Made by a program: the position numbers and the translations under genes. From NCBI GenBank assembly GCA_011369465.1, contig DRQG01000024.1, forward strand, positions 1-61,144: DNA of 61,144 bases, given 5' to 3'. Shown here one piece after another: positions 34,449 through 44,308 of this stretch. This DNA is from Caldithrix abyssi. GTDB taxonomy: Bacteria > Calditrichota > Calditrichia > Calditrichales > Calditrichaceae. The notes beneath the pieces are model-generated. The model did no database searches and was not told the DNA's origin. It saw only the letters and a program-made list of their open reading frames with translations. Each line of letters starts with the position of its first letter. The stretch's first letter is position 1.

Positions 34449-36638
34449 CTATACTTGAGGTACCTTATCGAACCATTTTTTGATAACTTGCTGAATTTCC
34501 GATCCCTGGATCGGTTTGCTGATATAATCATCCATTCCGGAAGCCAGAAATTTTTCGCGGTCGCCCTGGATGGCGTTGGCTGTTAAAGCGATAATTCGCG
34601 GCCGTTCGGCTTCATCATAAAGACGATTGATCTCTTTTGTCGCCTCCACACCATCCATTTCCGGCATTTGTATATCCATAAAGATAAGATCGTATGTCTG
34701 CCTTTCCAGGGCCTGCAGCACTTCCAGGCCGTTGGCTGCGATATCTGCCTGATAACCTAACTTGGAAAGCAATCTGAGCATTAATTTTTGATTAATGTTA
34801 TTGTCTTCCGCTACCAGAATACGCAACGGATATTTTTGTGCCAGCGCGTTATCTAAAATCTTGTCGTTTTTTTGTTGGGGTTTTTGCACTTCTCTTAAAA
34901 CATCACGCAAAGTATTGAACAACAGACTTTGTTTGACCGGTTTATTCAGATAGTGATTAAAAAGATGGTTTTTGCTTTGAACTTGAACTTCCAACCCAAT
35001 CGAACTTAACAGAATGAGCGGCAGCTTTTTATAGCCTTCCATTTGACGGATTTGCCTGGCCAGCTGCATGCCATCCATTTCGGGCATTTGCATATCCAGA
35101 ATTGCTACGTCAAATTTCATTTGTTTTTCCAGCCATTGTATCGCCTCCCTGCCGGAGGCAACAGCATAAGGATTCATTCCCCAGCGGGAACATTGCTCGG
35201 TGAGTATGCGGCGATTGGTGGCGTTGTCGTCAACAACCAATACCGTAATGCCGCGCAAATCGGCCAGATTGGACGGTGTAGCGCTGCCTTCCTTTAAATG
35301 ACCGGCACGCGTCGTTATGGTAAAATGAAATTCCGAACCTTTTCCGGGTTCACTTTCAACCCAAATATCGCCGCCCATTAGTCCCACAAGTCGTTTACAA
35401 ATTGCCAACCCCAATCCGGTTCCTCCATAACGCCGGTTGCTGGACGAATCCACTTGAGAAAAGGCCGAGAACAAATTTTTCAGATGTTTTTTAGGAATCC
35501 CGATGCCTGTATCACGAACAGAAAAATGCAGTGTCAGTTCTCCATTCACTTCCTTTTGAACTTTTACTCTGGTGACTATTTCGCCTTTTTCGGTAAATTT
35601 AACGGCATTTCCGTTCAGGTTAACAAGAATCTGTCTTAAACGAGTCACATCGCCTACAATGATAGAAGGGACCTCCGGTTCAATCTGATAAAGAATATCC
35701 ACATCCTTCTTTTTCAGTCCGATAGAAACCAGTTCCAGAACTTCTTCAATACACTGCCTCAACCGGAAGGGCTGTTCCTCCAATTCCATCTTTCCCGATT
35801 CGATTTTGGAAAAATCCAGGATATCGTTTATAATGGTTAAAAGGGACTCGCTGCTCATGCGGATTGTCTCTACATATTCGCGCTGTTCTTCCGTTAAGTC
35901 GGTACTCAAAAGCAATCCGGTCATTCCGATTACACCGTTCATCGGTGTACGGATTTCGTGACTCATTGAAGCTAAAAACTCCGATTTGGCCCGGTTGGCG
36001 CTTTTCGCTTCTTCCATGGCTGCTTTATAGGCTTGTTCGGTTTTCTTACGCTCACTGATGTCGCGTAAATGCAGTAGTAGGGCTTGTTTATCCATGTAGT
36101 GAATGCGGCGCATTACCACTTCTACAGGTATAACCATATTATCAGAGGTTAGGATATCTCCCTGGCAATATCCTTCATCCTGAACACGAAACCCCAAACG
36201 CTCTTTGGCCTTCTCCTTATATTCATGGGGAACAAATTCGATGGTGTTTTTACCTATTATTTCCTTAGGGCTGCGTTTATACAATTTACAAGCGGCGGGA
36301 TTCACATCTATTATAGTACCATGCAAGTCCTCTACAACAACAGCATCGGGTGAATTATCAAACAGCGCTTTAAAACGTTGCTCGCTTTTTTGTAACGCGG
36401 CTTTATCTTTCCTCAGTTCATCGCTTTTTAGTTCCAGTTTTTTTTGAGCCCGGCGCAATTCCTGTGTCCGCTCATCCACCTTGGCTTCCATCCGGGAAAA
36501 TATTTCATAATACTCTTTGGATAGTGACTCATACTCCTGCCGGGTTAGATTTAGTTCATTCGTAAGATGTTTTATCTTTGTTTCCAGCACTTCAATATGT
36601 TCACGTAAATCTTTTGTTTTAAACGTATTCTGACTCAT
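34449..36638 (-). CDS. Hybrid sensor histidine kinase with two receiver domains
   Basis: 729 aa, no transmembrane segment, so cytoplasmic. Order: an N-terminal coiled coil (residues ~1-95), a PAS domain (~96-200, FDNSPDAVVVEDLHGTIIDVNPAACKLYK), HisKA with the phospho-His in ASMSHEIRTPMNGVIGM (~ 222-235), HATPase (N box VNLNGNAVKFTE, G boxes DTGIGIPKKH and GTGLGLAICKRL), and two receivers (VLVVDDNATNRRIL; ILVAEDNNINQKLML...FMDIQMPEMDG). The second receiver keeps the full acidic pocket. This BarA/LuxQ-type layout needs a separate phosphotransfer protein, not visible here. A HDOD protein gene lies just upstream on the same strand. Confidence 0.93.
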   Translation of the reverse strand: MSQNTFKTKDLREHIEVLETKIKHLTNELNLTRQEYESLSKEYYEIFSRMEAKVDERTQELRRAQKKLELKSDELRKDKAALQKSEQRFKALFDNSPDAVVVEDLHGTIIDVNPAACKLYKRSPKEIIGKNTIEFVPHEYKEKAKERLGFRVQDEGYCQGDILTSDNMVIPVEVVMRRIHYMDKQALLLHLRDISERKKTEQAYKAAMEEAKSANRAKSEFLASMSHEIRTPMNGVIGMTGLLLSTDLTEEQREYVETIRMSSESLLTIINDILDFSKIESGKMELEEQPFRLRQCIEEVLELVSIGLKKKDVDILYQIEPEVPSIIVGDVTRLRQILVNLNGNAVKFTEKGEIVTRVKVQKEVNGELTLHFSVRDTGIGIPKKHLKNLFSAFSQVDSSSNRRYGGTGLGLAICKRLVGLMGGDIWVESEPGKGSEFHFTITTRAGHLKEGSATPSNLADLRGITVLVVDDNATNRRILTEQCSRWGMNPYAVASGREAIQWLEKQMKFDVAILDMQMPEMDGMQLARQIRQMEGYKKLPLILLSSIGLEVQVQSKNHLFNHYLNKPVKQSLLFNTLRDVLREVQKPQQKNDKILDNALAQKYPLRILVAEDNNINQKLMLRLLSKLGYQADIAANGLEVLQALERQTYDLIFMDIQMPEMDGVEATKEINRLYDEAERPRIIALTANAIQGDREKFLASGMDDYISKPIQGSEIQQVIKKWFDKVPQV

Positions 36639-36695
36639 CCACCTGTTCCGGATATTTCTATTATGTTAGTATTGTTCACCTTTTTCAAACGGGTT

Positions 36696-37574
36696 TTATA
36701 ATAACCCCATACCTTCTAATTTCTTAATCTCTTCCATTACTTCCTCCCGAATTGCGTTAAGCGCATGATCTTTGACTCTCAAATGATCCACGCACTGTCG
36801 ATAAAGTGTCTCGTCCCACTGCGGTGAATCGCAGTAGCCGATTTCGTTATTCTGGATTACCGTATCGGCGACATAGAGGCTGAAAACCGCTTTCTGGTGT
36901 TCCGCGGGCGCATTCAGTGGATGGTGATGAAAAGCGATTACAGTTTGCAAATCTTCAGGAAGATTCCAGTGCCGGCTGATTTGATTCCCCAAATAAGCAT
37001 GATCAAATCCCAAGAGCTGCGTTTCTACTTCGTCCAGACTTTTGGCAAATTCCTGTACCTGCTGCTGAACACGGACAAAATCCGAATGAATTATCTGGTT
37101 TTCTGCTATTATTCCGATATCATGCAATAAACCGGCGGTATAAATATTTTCCCCTCTCAAGCCAAATTCACGACGGTAGAGATATTTTGCGAATAAAGCC
37201 ACAGCCACGCTATGCTTCCATAAGTCTTTCCCGCTAAATCCGGGTGTTTCATTGGCCTGATCAAACACCTGACTGGCCTTTTGGCTGAGAGCAATTTCGC
37301 GTAAAACCTCAAAGCCTAACCAGACAATAGCCTTGTCGATTTCTTCGATAGGTTGTTTCGGGGCATAGTAAGCGGAATTGGTAAACCGTAGAATTTTTGC
37401 CGTTAGCGGCGGGTCCAGCTCTATGATCTCTCTTAAGTCCTTCGCCGTGGATCTTGGATCGTTAATTACCCGCATGATACCCGAAATAACGCTGCCGATA
37501 GAGGCAATGTCCGAATCATCGATTGCCTTTAAGATTCGTTCAGGACTGGGCTTGGTTATTATAACTTCATCCAT
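36696..37574 (-). CDS. HDOD-domain signalling protein
   Basis: 292 aa. The HDOD core spans about residues 15-215 (PPLTAKILRFTNSAYYAPKQPIEEIDKAIVWLGFEVLREIAL...LWKHSVAVALFAKYLYR...GLLHDIGIIAENQ...LGFDHAYLGNQISRHWNLPEDLQTVIAFHHHP). HDOD proteins resemble HD phosphohydrolases and act as signalling modules. The HD pair (LLHDIG) is retained here, so metal binding is possible. It is 57 nt upstream of the hybrid kinase gene in the same direction and may be co-expressed with it. Confidence 0.88.
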   Translation of the reverse strand: MDEVIITKPSPERILKAIDDSDIASIGSVISGIMRVINDPRSTAKDLREIIELDPPLTAKILRFTNSAYYAPKQPIEEIDKAIVWLGFEVLREIALSQKASQVFDQANETPGFSGKDLWKHSVAVALFAKYLYRREFGLRGENIYTAGLLHDIGIIAENQIIHSDFVRVQQQVQEFAKSLDEVETQLLGFDHAYLGNQISRHWNLPEDLQTVIAFHHHPLNAPAEHQKAVFSLYVADTVIQNNEIGYCDSPQWDETLYRQCVDHLRVKDHALNAIREEVMEEIKKLEGMGLL

Positions 37575-37840
37575 AAATTACTTTTTCTCCGGATTGCATA
37601 AACGCAATTAACGTGTCTGATCCATGATCTTTTCGATTAAACAGAGGAATCGGAAATCGAGAAACGGGAAAATCCATCCGCTCTGCTGTGTTCAATCCCG
37701 CTGGAGATATTTTTTCAGGATTTCAGCCGGATTTATCTTTTTACCTGTATTAATTAAGAATTCGACTTGTTTTTGTTTCTCTTTAGAGGGGTTTCTTTGA
37801 TGGAAAGAATAAGTGCGAGAATTAGTGTGTCAGGTAGTAA
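37575..37840. other. Intergenic leader of the HDOD gene
   Basis: About 265 nt with no gene upstream of the minus-strand HDOD gene and downstream of the TPR gene. It probably holds the HDOD/kinase promoter; I find no clear -35/-10 pair, palindrome or conserved RNA fold. Confidence 0.4.
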
Positions 37841-37877
37841 AAAGCCGGATTTATAATATTTTCTTTATAAACCCGGC
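37841..37877 (-). terminator. Terminator after the TPR gene
   Basis: On the minus strand GCCGGGTTTATAA pairs with TTATAAATCCGGC (13 positions, one G-T) around an 8-nt loop and is followed by TTTTT. It lies 24 nt past the TPR gene stop. Confidence 0.8.
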
Positions 37878-37900
37878 CTGTTCAACAGAGTAGTCCCGAA

Positions 37901-38800
37901 TTAGAGATTAGCCAAGGCTTTCTTTGCTCTGGCAGCAAAGGGCGTTTTGGCAAAATTGGAAACAATAAACTGATAGTCCTCTTTTGCTTTGGAAGTTTCG
38001 CCCATTTTCTGAAAGACCTGGGCGCGTTTGAAACGAGCCGGGAAAAAATCTTTGTTCTTTTCCAGCGCCATATCGTACATCTTTACGGCCTCCTCGTTCT
38101 GACCAACAGCCGCCAGATAATCGCCTTTGGAAGCATAAGCGGCGGGATTATCCGGCTGCAATTCCATAAAGCGCTCAAAAAGCTTACCGGCTTTTTCTGT
38201 ATTGTTGCTTTCCAAAAAATACATGCCGGCTTTCTGCTGAATCTCCGGATCATCTTTACCGACTTCTGCAGCTTGCTCAAAAGCACGGCCGGCTTCATCA
38301 ATCTTATTGAGTTTGCTGTAATAAATGGCTTCCGCCAGATGCCCGCGCGCGGTATTGAGATTTTTAATCTCATCTACCAATTGTTTGGCTTTGGTTTCAT
38401 CCCCGCCTGCTACAGAGGGAGCAAATAAATACAGGATGTACAAACCTTCTCTGGCAATAAGAGAATCTCCATTAAGCGCCAGAGCTTTCTCGAATGTCTT
38501 TTTCACTTTTGGCAGAAGCATTGCACCCTTCACGGCTCCGGATTGCCGGGCCTTAAACCCAAGGGCCTGCCCTAATACCTCGTAGGCACGGGCATCCGTT
38601 TCGTTTACTTTTACGGCTTTGTTTAAATAATCAATCGCCTCATCATATTCGTCGCGTTTAAAATGAATGTAGCCCAGATAATATAGCGCCTCGTAGTTCT
38701 TCTTGTTATCGTCCAAAATAGCACGGAATTTTTGTTCCGCTTCTGTCAGTAATCCTTTTTCAAATAGCTCAACCGCATCATCGAATAGAGCTTTATCCAT
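37901..38800 (-). CDS. TPR-repeat protein
   Basis: 299 aa, no signal peptide, made of about seven tetratricopeptide repeats (for example ALYYLGYIHFKRDEYDEAIDYLNKAVKVNE, ASKGDYLAAVGQNEEAVKMYDMALEKNKDFF, ARFKRAQVFQKMGETSKAKEDYQFIV). TPRs provide protein-protein contact surfaces; the partner is not visible. AGGAGG lies 5-6 nt before the ATG. It follows the mtgA gene by 33 nt on the same strand, so the two are probably co-transcribed. Confidence 0.8.
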   Translation of the reverse strand: MDKALFDDAVELFEKGLLTEAEQKFRAILDDNKKNYEALYYLGYIHFKRDEYDEAIDYLNKAVKVNETDARAYEVLGQALGFKARQSGAVKGAMLLPKVKKTFEKALALNGDSLIAREGLYILYLFAPSVAGGDETKAKQLVDEIKNLNTARGHLAEAIYYSKLNKIDEAGRAFEQAAEVGKDDPEIQQKAGMYFLESNNTEKAGKLFERFMELQPDNPAAYASKGDYLAAVGQNEEAVKMYDMALEKNKDFFPARFKRAQVFQKMGETSKAKEDYQFIVSNFAKTPFAARAKKALANL

Positions 38801-38833
38801 CCTGCCTCCTGAATTTGGTTAATTGAATTATTT

Positions 38834-39601
38834 TTATTCGAATTCATCTATGGTCTCATCATACTGCTCCTGATTTATATAACCGTATTTGAGCAGTTTA
38901 TGCAAAATCCAGCGGGCTTTCCAGCGTAACCAGCGGCTGTTGCCGTTGGCCCGAACTTTAAGCGGTTTGGGAATCACGGCCGCAATACGCACCATTTCAC
39001 CGAGCGTCAAATCTTCCACATTTTTACCAAAATAATACCGTGAGGCTGCCTGCACGCCAAAAACACCCGGCCCCAATTCAATAATATTCAGGTACAAATG
39101 GAAGATACGATACTTGGATAAGGTTGCTTCCAATCTTTTGGCAATAAAATATTCTTTTATTTTTCGCAGATAACTGCGTTCGGTACTTAAATACAGATTT
39201 TTTGCCAGTTGTTGGGTAATGGTGCTGCCTCCGCGGGTAATTTCACCTTTTTCCCAGTTTTTTTTAAATGATTCTTTTAACTCGGTATAATCAACGCCTT
39301 CATGGAGGTAAAATGAAGCGTCCTCGCTGACGCGTACAGCCTGCCGTAACAGCTTCGGGATTCTTTTAAACCGTACCCAGCGCTGGTTAATGCGCAGTTT
39401 TTTGCCCTGTTGTTTCGCTTCTTGTATTCGCTGCTGAATGAGCGCCGTTGTTTTCGGATTTTTCTTTACCAGTGCGCTTACATCCGGCAAAGATATGTAA
39501 ATCATCAGCAACCACAGCAGAAACAGCAAAAAAAGAACAAGAAGAGAACCGGGCAGCAGATACCGAATTTTCAGATACGGACGCAGTCGATCCAAATCCA
39601 T
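38834..39601 (-). CDS. mtgA: Monofunctional peptidoglycan glycosyltransferase
   Basis: 255 aa. An N-terminal membrane anchor (residues ~14-35) is followed by a GT51 domain: ASFYLHEGVDYTE (catalytic Glu-type ED(x)xF...HxG block), RGGSTITQQLAKNLYLSTERS and KIKEYFIAKRLEATLSKYRIFHLYLNIIELG. It polymerises lipid II into glycan strands in the periplasm. No transpeptidase domain is present, so it is monofunctional. It is upstream of the TPR gene. Confidence 0.92.
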   Translation of the reverse strand: MDLDRLRPYLKIRYLLPGSLLVLFLLFLLWLLMIYISLPDVSALVKKNPKTTALIQQRIQEAKQQGKKLRINQRWVRFKRIPKLLRQAVRVSEDASFYLHEGVDYTELKESFKKNWEKGEITRGGSTITQQLAKNLYLSTERSYLRKIKEYFIAKRLEATLSKYRIFHLYLNIIELGPGVFGVQAASRYYFGKNVEDLTLGEMVRIAAVIPKPLKVRANGNSRWLRWKARWILHKLLKYGYINQEQYDETIDEFE

Positions 39602-39730
39602 TTTAAAGCCGCCGGTTAATTATACGATATGATCAAAATAGTTAATTGTGATAAAGAAAACAGATTATTAAAATATTCCGACAAATTGATGGTAACATTC
39701 CCGATGCATCATTCCGCAACATACAGATCA

Positions 39731-40720
39731 TTAAAAGATACCCCTATCCCCTTCCAATAACATATCTGCATGGGGGAACAAACCGAACACACCGCCGGTG
39801 TGAATAAAAAGGATGTCTTTACCCGGAAGCTGTTTTTCCTCCGCCAAATGGATTAAGCCGCGCAGGGCTTTGGCACCATAGACGGGGTCGATCAGCAATC
39901 CTTCCTCGCGGGCAAAGTCACGGATCAGGTTTTGTTCTTCCCGGCCTATTTTACCGTATCCGGCGCCGGTAAATCCATCAACAATGCGGATATCTTTCGG
40001 TTTCAGGTTCAGTTTGTATTTGTACTTATTTGTAAAAGAACTAAATATATCCTTTATTTTGTTTTCAAAAAAAGGAGCATCATCACAAACGTTTACGGAG
40101 AGCACCTGCGGGCCGCCGCCGCTGAGCAGCCTGCCCAACAGTAACCCGGCATGGGTACCGCCGCTGCCGGTGGCTGTTACAACGGTATCGTAATTTTGTC
40201 CGGATTGACGGCTTTGTGCCAGAATTTCCTCATAGCATTTAACATAGCCCCACACGCCGGTTTCATTGGAACCGCCTTCGGGGATGGTGTAACAAGGTTC
40301 CGATGCCTGCTCTGCTATATGTTCCATGATGGTTTCGGCGTTTTTGTATTCTTCTTCATTTACAAAACGGATATCCGCACCGGCCAGACGATTTAAAAAA
40401 TAATTGCCGGTTGGCGCTTCTTCCGCATTGCCCCGAAGCACAAGGCTTATTTTTAATCCGAGCTGTGCTGCCATAAAAACGGCAGTCCGGCAATGATTGG
40501 ATTGGACACCGCCGCAGGTAATAATACGTCCGGCTCCTCTATCCAACGCCTCCTGTAACAGGAATTCCAGTTTGCGTACTTTATTTCCGCTCAGCTCAAG
40601 GCCGCTCAGATCGTCTCTTTTGATCCAGAAATTATAATCGGAATATTTATTGAAAAAGCGGCGAGCCGGTACAATGGGGGTGGGCAGACGGCTCATTTGC
40701 AGATGTGCAGGATATTTCAT
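39731..40720 (-). CDS. PLP-dependent D-cysteine desulfhydrase / ACC-deaminase-like enzyme
   Basis: 329 aa, fold-type II PLP enzyme. The Schiff-base lysine lies in LELSGNKVRKLEFLL, with CGGVQSNHCR after it, and the glycine-rich phosphate loop is ATGSGGTHAGLLLG. It also has the FWIKRDDL opening typical of D-cysteine desulfhydrase/ACC deaminase proteins. D-cysteine or related D-amino acids as substrates are most likely; ACC deaminase is possible. Start MKYPAHLQMSRL: a second Met at residue 9 is an alternative. It is divergent from the GH106-like gene at 40899. Confidence 0.88.
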   Translation of the reverse strand: MKYPAHLQMSRLPTPIVPARRFFNKYSDYNFWIKRDDLSGLELSGNKVRKLEFLLQEALDRGAGRIITCGGVQSNHCRTAVFMAAQLGLKISLVLRGNAEEAPTGNYFLNRLAGADIRFVNEEEYKNAETIMEHIAEQASEPCYTIPEGGSNETGVWGYVKCYEEILAQSRQSGQNYDTVVTATGSGGTHAGLLLGRLLSGGGPQVLSVNVCDDAPFFENKIKDIFSSFTNKYKYKLNLKPKDIRIVDGFTGAGYGKIGREEQNLIRDFAREEGLLIDPVYGAKALRGLIHLAEEKQLPGKDILFIHTGGVFGLFPHADMLLEGDRGIF

Positions 40721-40898
40721 TTCAATTCATCCAGAATTTTCTTGACATGGAAAAAGAATATTACCAATTTTAGTTTATATTTACAAATCTGCGCCGATAT
40801 AACGATTTACCCCCTAAACGGATTTTCTAACAACCATTCAGGATGACTTGTAAATAAATAACCCGGGCACATGCAGGGCTTGCAGCGGGAGAGGAACC

Positions 40899-43661
40899 AT
40901 GAGCAAATCAACAGAACCGAATCCGCATATTCCGTCCAAATTCTATCTGAAACATTTTAAAACCCTACGGGTTCAATCGGCTGTTTCCGTACGCGTTCGC
41001 CTGGGTGAAGTTATCTCGTCTGCCGGATGGCAGCGTCTGTTCCGGCTTTTTAAGGCCTGGTATATTTCTGATCTTTTTCTGGAAGATCCACCGGAGCAAC
41101 TGCCCGGCCTGGTCAAATGGCAGGAGAAACAAGAGCAGCGGCAGGAAGAACCCGATGCTCTTCATTTTCGATTCACTTTTAATCCCTTCGAATTTCTGAA
41201 TAATTATCACGAAGAACCGGAAAGAGCTCTACAGCAACTCTTATTTTGTAACCGTTCTTTTTCCCGTCGCCAAACCGGCTGGGAAACCGATGTTTTCAAT
41301 TTTTACCGGAACAATCCGGAAATTATTACAGATACCTTAAAAAAGAAGACTAAACGTTTGCATATAAACGATCCGCAAACGGTTCTGGCTGTTTATCTGC
41401 TTAACACCGATGAAGAACCGGATGCAGCCGGAGAAACGCTGCAGGATATTACGGAGTTGTTAAACGAAAATACCGGCTGGCTGCGCATTACCGGAAAACC
41501 GGGAACAATTTTTAAGGTTATCATCCTGCGGCGCGCTTTTTTGCATCAAAAAGAAAACATACAAATATTTCCCGATCTTTTTAATGAAGAGATATTAAAA
41601 AAGCTAATAAAATCCAATACAAAAGCGATCAAAACATTTTCCGGATTGAATCCGGCTCTGTATTTCGATTTTAACCGGATAATGCCGGTTACCGATGATG
41701 AATGGTCTTTTTATTTGTCCGGCGCGCTGTTGGATAAGCTTCCTCAGAAACAAAAGGATAGTTTTATACGTCGCCTGGCCGCTGCCTGGCTTCTGGAACC
41801 ACAAAAGCGTAAAAAGGCAATTCAATCTCTGCGCATACTTTTGGGCTACCTTTTCAGTAATACTCTGGACGTAATTGAGAAAAATAGCCCCGGTCCTGTT
41901 TTCTTTTTTGTCGATCCGGCCAGTCCCTTCCTCCCTTTGCCGGTATCCGGCGGCCGATTCATCTATGAGTTGAAGGCGGCCCGCATGCTGCCCCATTCAC
42001 CTTATTTTACGGATAGTATGATCAAGATTAAATGCGCGCTTTCTTCCCGCCGTGAAAACGAGCCGATTTGGGTATCCTTGTTCGATCTGTTTAACACACA
42101 ATTCAATTTTACAGACAAAAAGTTAATAATCGACTGGATGTTCGTTTCGGGTGTGAATGGTTTCCAGTTTGAACTGAAAGGCCATGATTTTAAGCACCTG
42201 GCCGGATACTTAGATGAAGATTCGATCGACGATGCAACAGAACAGAGTTATGCCCATTGGTTTGCTTATATCCACGAATTGGGACATTTTTTAAATAAAG
42301 GAAAGAATCGGTCGGAAGTTTTGGTAATGTATCCGTTGTACGATATAAATACGGACACATTGTCGGATGCATATCAGCAGCTCATTCTTAGCGGGGTAAA
42401 TTTCGATCTGATTTCTCCGCCTAATTTCTCGGATAATAACAATTGTACGGTAAACGACGGATATATCCATTTTAACCACGGTCGGTATAAGATTCTTGTT
42501 TTACCGGGGATTACCCATATCTCATTGGCTGCTCTCAAAAAAATTGAAACCTTTTACCAACAGGGTGGTATCGTCATTGCCACGGACAGCTTACCGCAAA
42601 CAAGCATCAATCCGAAAAACAATAACCGGCTCCTGGCCCTGAGGAGAAAACTTTGGGTGGAAGAACTTCCGTTAAGCAGTCCTATGTTTACACAGAATGA
42701 TGCCGGCGGAGTGAGCTACTATTTACCGACAGCGGGCCACCTTCCGGCTGCCATGCAGGACCTGAAAGATTATTTGGCGGTGCAGTTTCTGACAGACAAC
42801 GAGCAGCATGGAATTACATATACGTTGCGTGAAGAGGGCGATATGGTTTACCTGTTTTTCCTGAACACAAATTCCCGGAAAGAAGCGAAGTGTACGGTTA
42901 AAACCCGGTTTGCCGGCAGGCCGTATCGCTGGGATTCCGACATCAGTGAATCCAGACCGTATGCCGATTGGAGTGTTCTGAACAATAATCTGTATTTAAA
43001 ATTAAACTTGAACCCCGCCGAAAGCGTTTTGTTCGTTATCGATCGCAAGAAAAATGTACGCATCTGGCAGCTTTTGGAATCGGATCTGGACGGCTGCCGG
43101 ATTGAGAAACAGGACCGCGACCGTATTGAACTTACCGGCTGGAAACGCGAAGAGGGTAAATCCCGCATACTGGTAGGCAAAGGAAAGCTGCAGGAATATT
43201 TGGACTATGAAGTGAAAACCAAACTGCCTGTTCTTGCCGTAAGCTCGCAGGCCTGGCATTTTGAAAGCGCCGAATATACGGGTAAAATAAATTTAGGCAA
43301 CCTGAGTAATCGGTTTCCTTCTCTGGTGCAATCGGTTACATACAGTAAAATAATCATTCTTAAAAAGCCGTATAGCAGCGGGCATAAACTTATTTTGCAT
43401 CTGGGGCAGGTATATCACTGGTGTACGCTTTTTGTAAACGATCACTTTGTAGCCCAAAAGCTTACCCCGCCCTGGCAATTCGATATCACGGAGTTTCTAC
43501 GGGAAGGTGAAAATAAAATCAGCATTCAGGTGATGAACAATTTTTCCAACGCCCTTGCTCAACAGGCCTCGGATCATGATTTTCGTTATCCCTTGCAAAA
43601 ATTCGGTCTGTTCGGACCGGTAAAACTGATTCCCTACACATTGTTCCGTTTCAGCATCTGA
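40899..43661 (+). CDS. Large GH106-like glycoside hydrolase-related protein, cytoplasmic
   Basis: 920 aa with no signal peptide. The middle has a segment resembling GH106-type alpha-L-rhamnosidases: YAHWFAYIHELGHFLNKGKNRSEVLVMYPLYDINTDT followed by HGRYKILVLPGITHISLAALKKIETFYQQGGIVI. The C-terminal about 150 residues resemble a galactose-binding-like (GH2 sugar-binding) domain: HLGQVYHWCTLFVNDHFVAQKLTPPWQFDITEFLREGENKISIQV. The N-terminal third is unrecognised. The start has AGAGGA 4 nt before the ATG. The catalytic residues cannot be identified with confidence, so activity is uncertain. Confidence 0.5.
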   Translation: MSKSTEPNPHIPSKFYLKHFKTLRVQSAVSVRVRLGEVISSAGWQRLFRLFKAWYISDLFLEDPPEQLPGLVKWQEKQEQRQEEPDALHFRFTFNPFEFLNNYHEEPERALQQLLFCNRSFSRRQTGWETDVFNFYRNNPEIITDTLKKKTKRLHINDPQTVLAVYLLNTDEEPDAAGETLQDITELLNENTGWLRITGKPGTIFKVIILRRAFLHQKENIQIFPDLFNEEILKKLIKSNTKAIKTFSGLNPALYFDFNRIMPVTDDEWSFYLSGALLDKLPQKQKDSFIRRLAAAWLLEPQKRKKAIQSLRILLGYLFSNTLDVIEKNSPGPVFFFVDPASPFLPLPVSGGRFIYELKAARMLPHSPYFTDSMIKIKCALSSRRENEPIWVSLFDLFNTQFNFTDKKLIIDWMFVSGVNGFQFELKGHDFKHLAGYLDEDSIDDATEQSYAHWFAYIHELGHFLNKGKNRSEVLVMYPLYDINTDTLSDAYQQLILSGVNFDLISPPNFSDNNNCTVNDGYIHFNHGRYKILVLPGITHISLAALKKIETFYQQGGIVIATDSLPQTSINPKNNNRLLALRRKLWVEELPLSSPMFTQNDAGGVSYYLPTAGHLPAAMQDLKDYLAVQFLTDNEQHGITYTLREEGDMVYLFFLNTNSRKEAKCTVKTRFAGRPYRWDSDISESRPYADWSVLNNNLYLKLNLNPAESVLFVIDRKKNVRIWQLLESDLDGCRIEKQDRDRIELTGWKREEGKSRILVGKGKLQEYLDYEVKTKLPVLAVSSQAWHFESAEYTGKINLGNLSNRFPSLVQSVTYSKIIILKKPYSSGHKLILHLGQVYHWCTLFVNDHFVAQKLTPPWQFDITEFLREGENKISIQVMNNFSNALAQQASDHDFRYPLQKFGLFGPVKLIPYTLFRFSI

Positions 43662-43665
43662 ATTA

Positions 43666-44109
43666 TCATTCCGGTGCGCCTTCCTTTATCCATTGTTTAA
43701 TGCCGTTCAACTGGTTATCGTTGAGCGGCGTACGGCCCAAAGGAGGCATGCGGTCATCCGAAGTGGGGTATCCTTCCAGTAAAATCAGATATAAGGGCGC
43801 CAGCTCGGGATTTTGTTGATGCAGCGCCAAATCCACCAGCACTTCACCCGTTGGCAGGCGGTGATTGATCACCCCGATACGAGAAACCAGTTCGGAGTAG
43901 GAAAAACGGATTTCGGTGTTCCCCGGCGAATGACAGCCCGATTCCACCCCGCATTTGGCCTCGAACATGGGTTGAACATGTTCGATGAAGCTGATGTTTT
44001 TATCCGGGAAAACAAAATCCAGCTCATCCGGAGGCGTTCCGGAATCGGAGCAGGCAGCAGCCATCAACCCCAAAAGAGCAAGAATTATTATACCTGTGAT
44101 CTTGTTCAT
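43666..44109 (-). CDS. Lipoprotein with cytochrome c-like domain, unusual heme motif
   Basis: 147 aa. Signal peptide and lipobox LMAAAC (acceptor Cys at residue 20). The mature part contains FIEHVQPMFEAKCGVESGCHSPG, then DRMPPLGRTPLNDNQLNGIKQWIKEGAPE, which supplies the distal Met and the C-terminal helix of a class-I cytochrome c-like domain, as found in planctomycete-type membrane proteins. The heme site reads C-x5-CH rather than CxxCH, so heme attachment is uncertain. It ends 4 nt from the stop of the convergent GH106-like gene. Confidence 0.7.
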   Translation of the reverse strand: MNKITGIIILALLGLMAAACSDSGTPPDELDFVFPDKNISFIEHVQPMFEAKCGVESGCHSPGNTEIRFSYSELVSRIGVINHRLPTGEVLVDLALHQQNPELAPLYLILLEGYPTSDDRMPPLGRTPLNDNQLNGIKQWIKEGAPE

Positions 44110-44308
44110 TCTGTTTCCTCTTATTTTTAAATCACTTATGTATTTAACTCTTTTGTCGAAAATAACCGGAAAAATAAGATTCCGTAAGTTAATCTGGGAA
44201 TGAGTTTTGTATTAAATATAATTTCTGCCTATTTTTATTTATCCGATTGAGAATCAACGTTCCGGATTAATGTAGGCTAAGTTACCATTTTAAACCGGTT
44301 AAGGCAAT

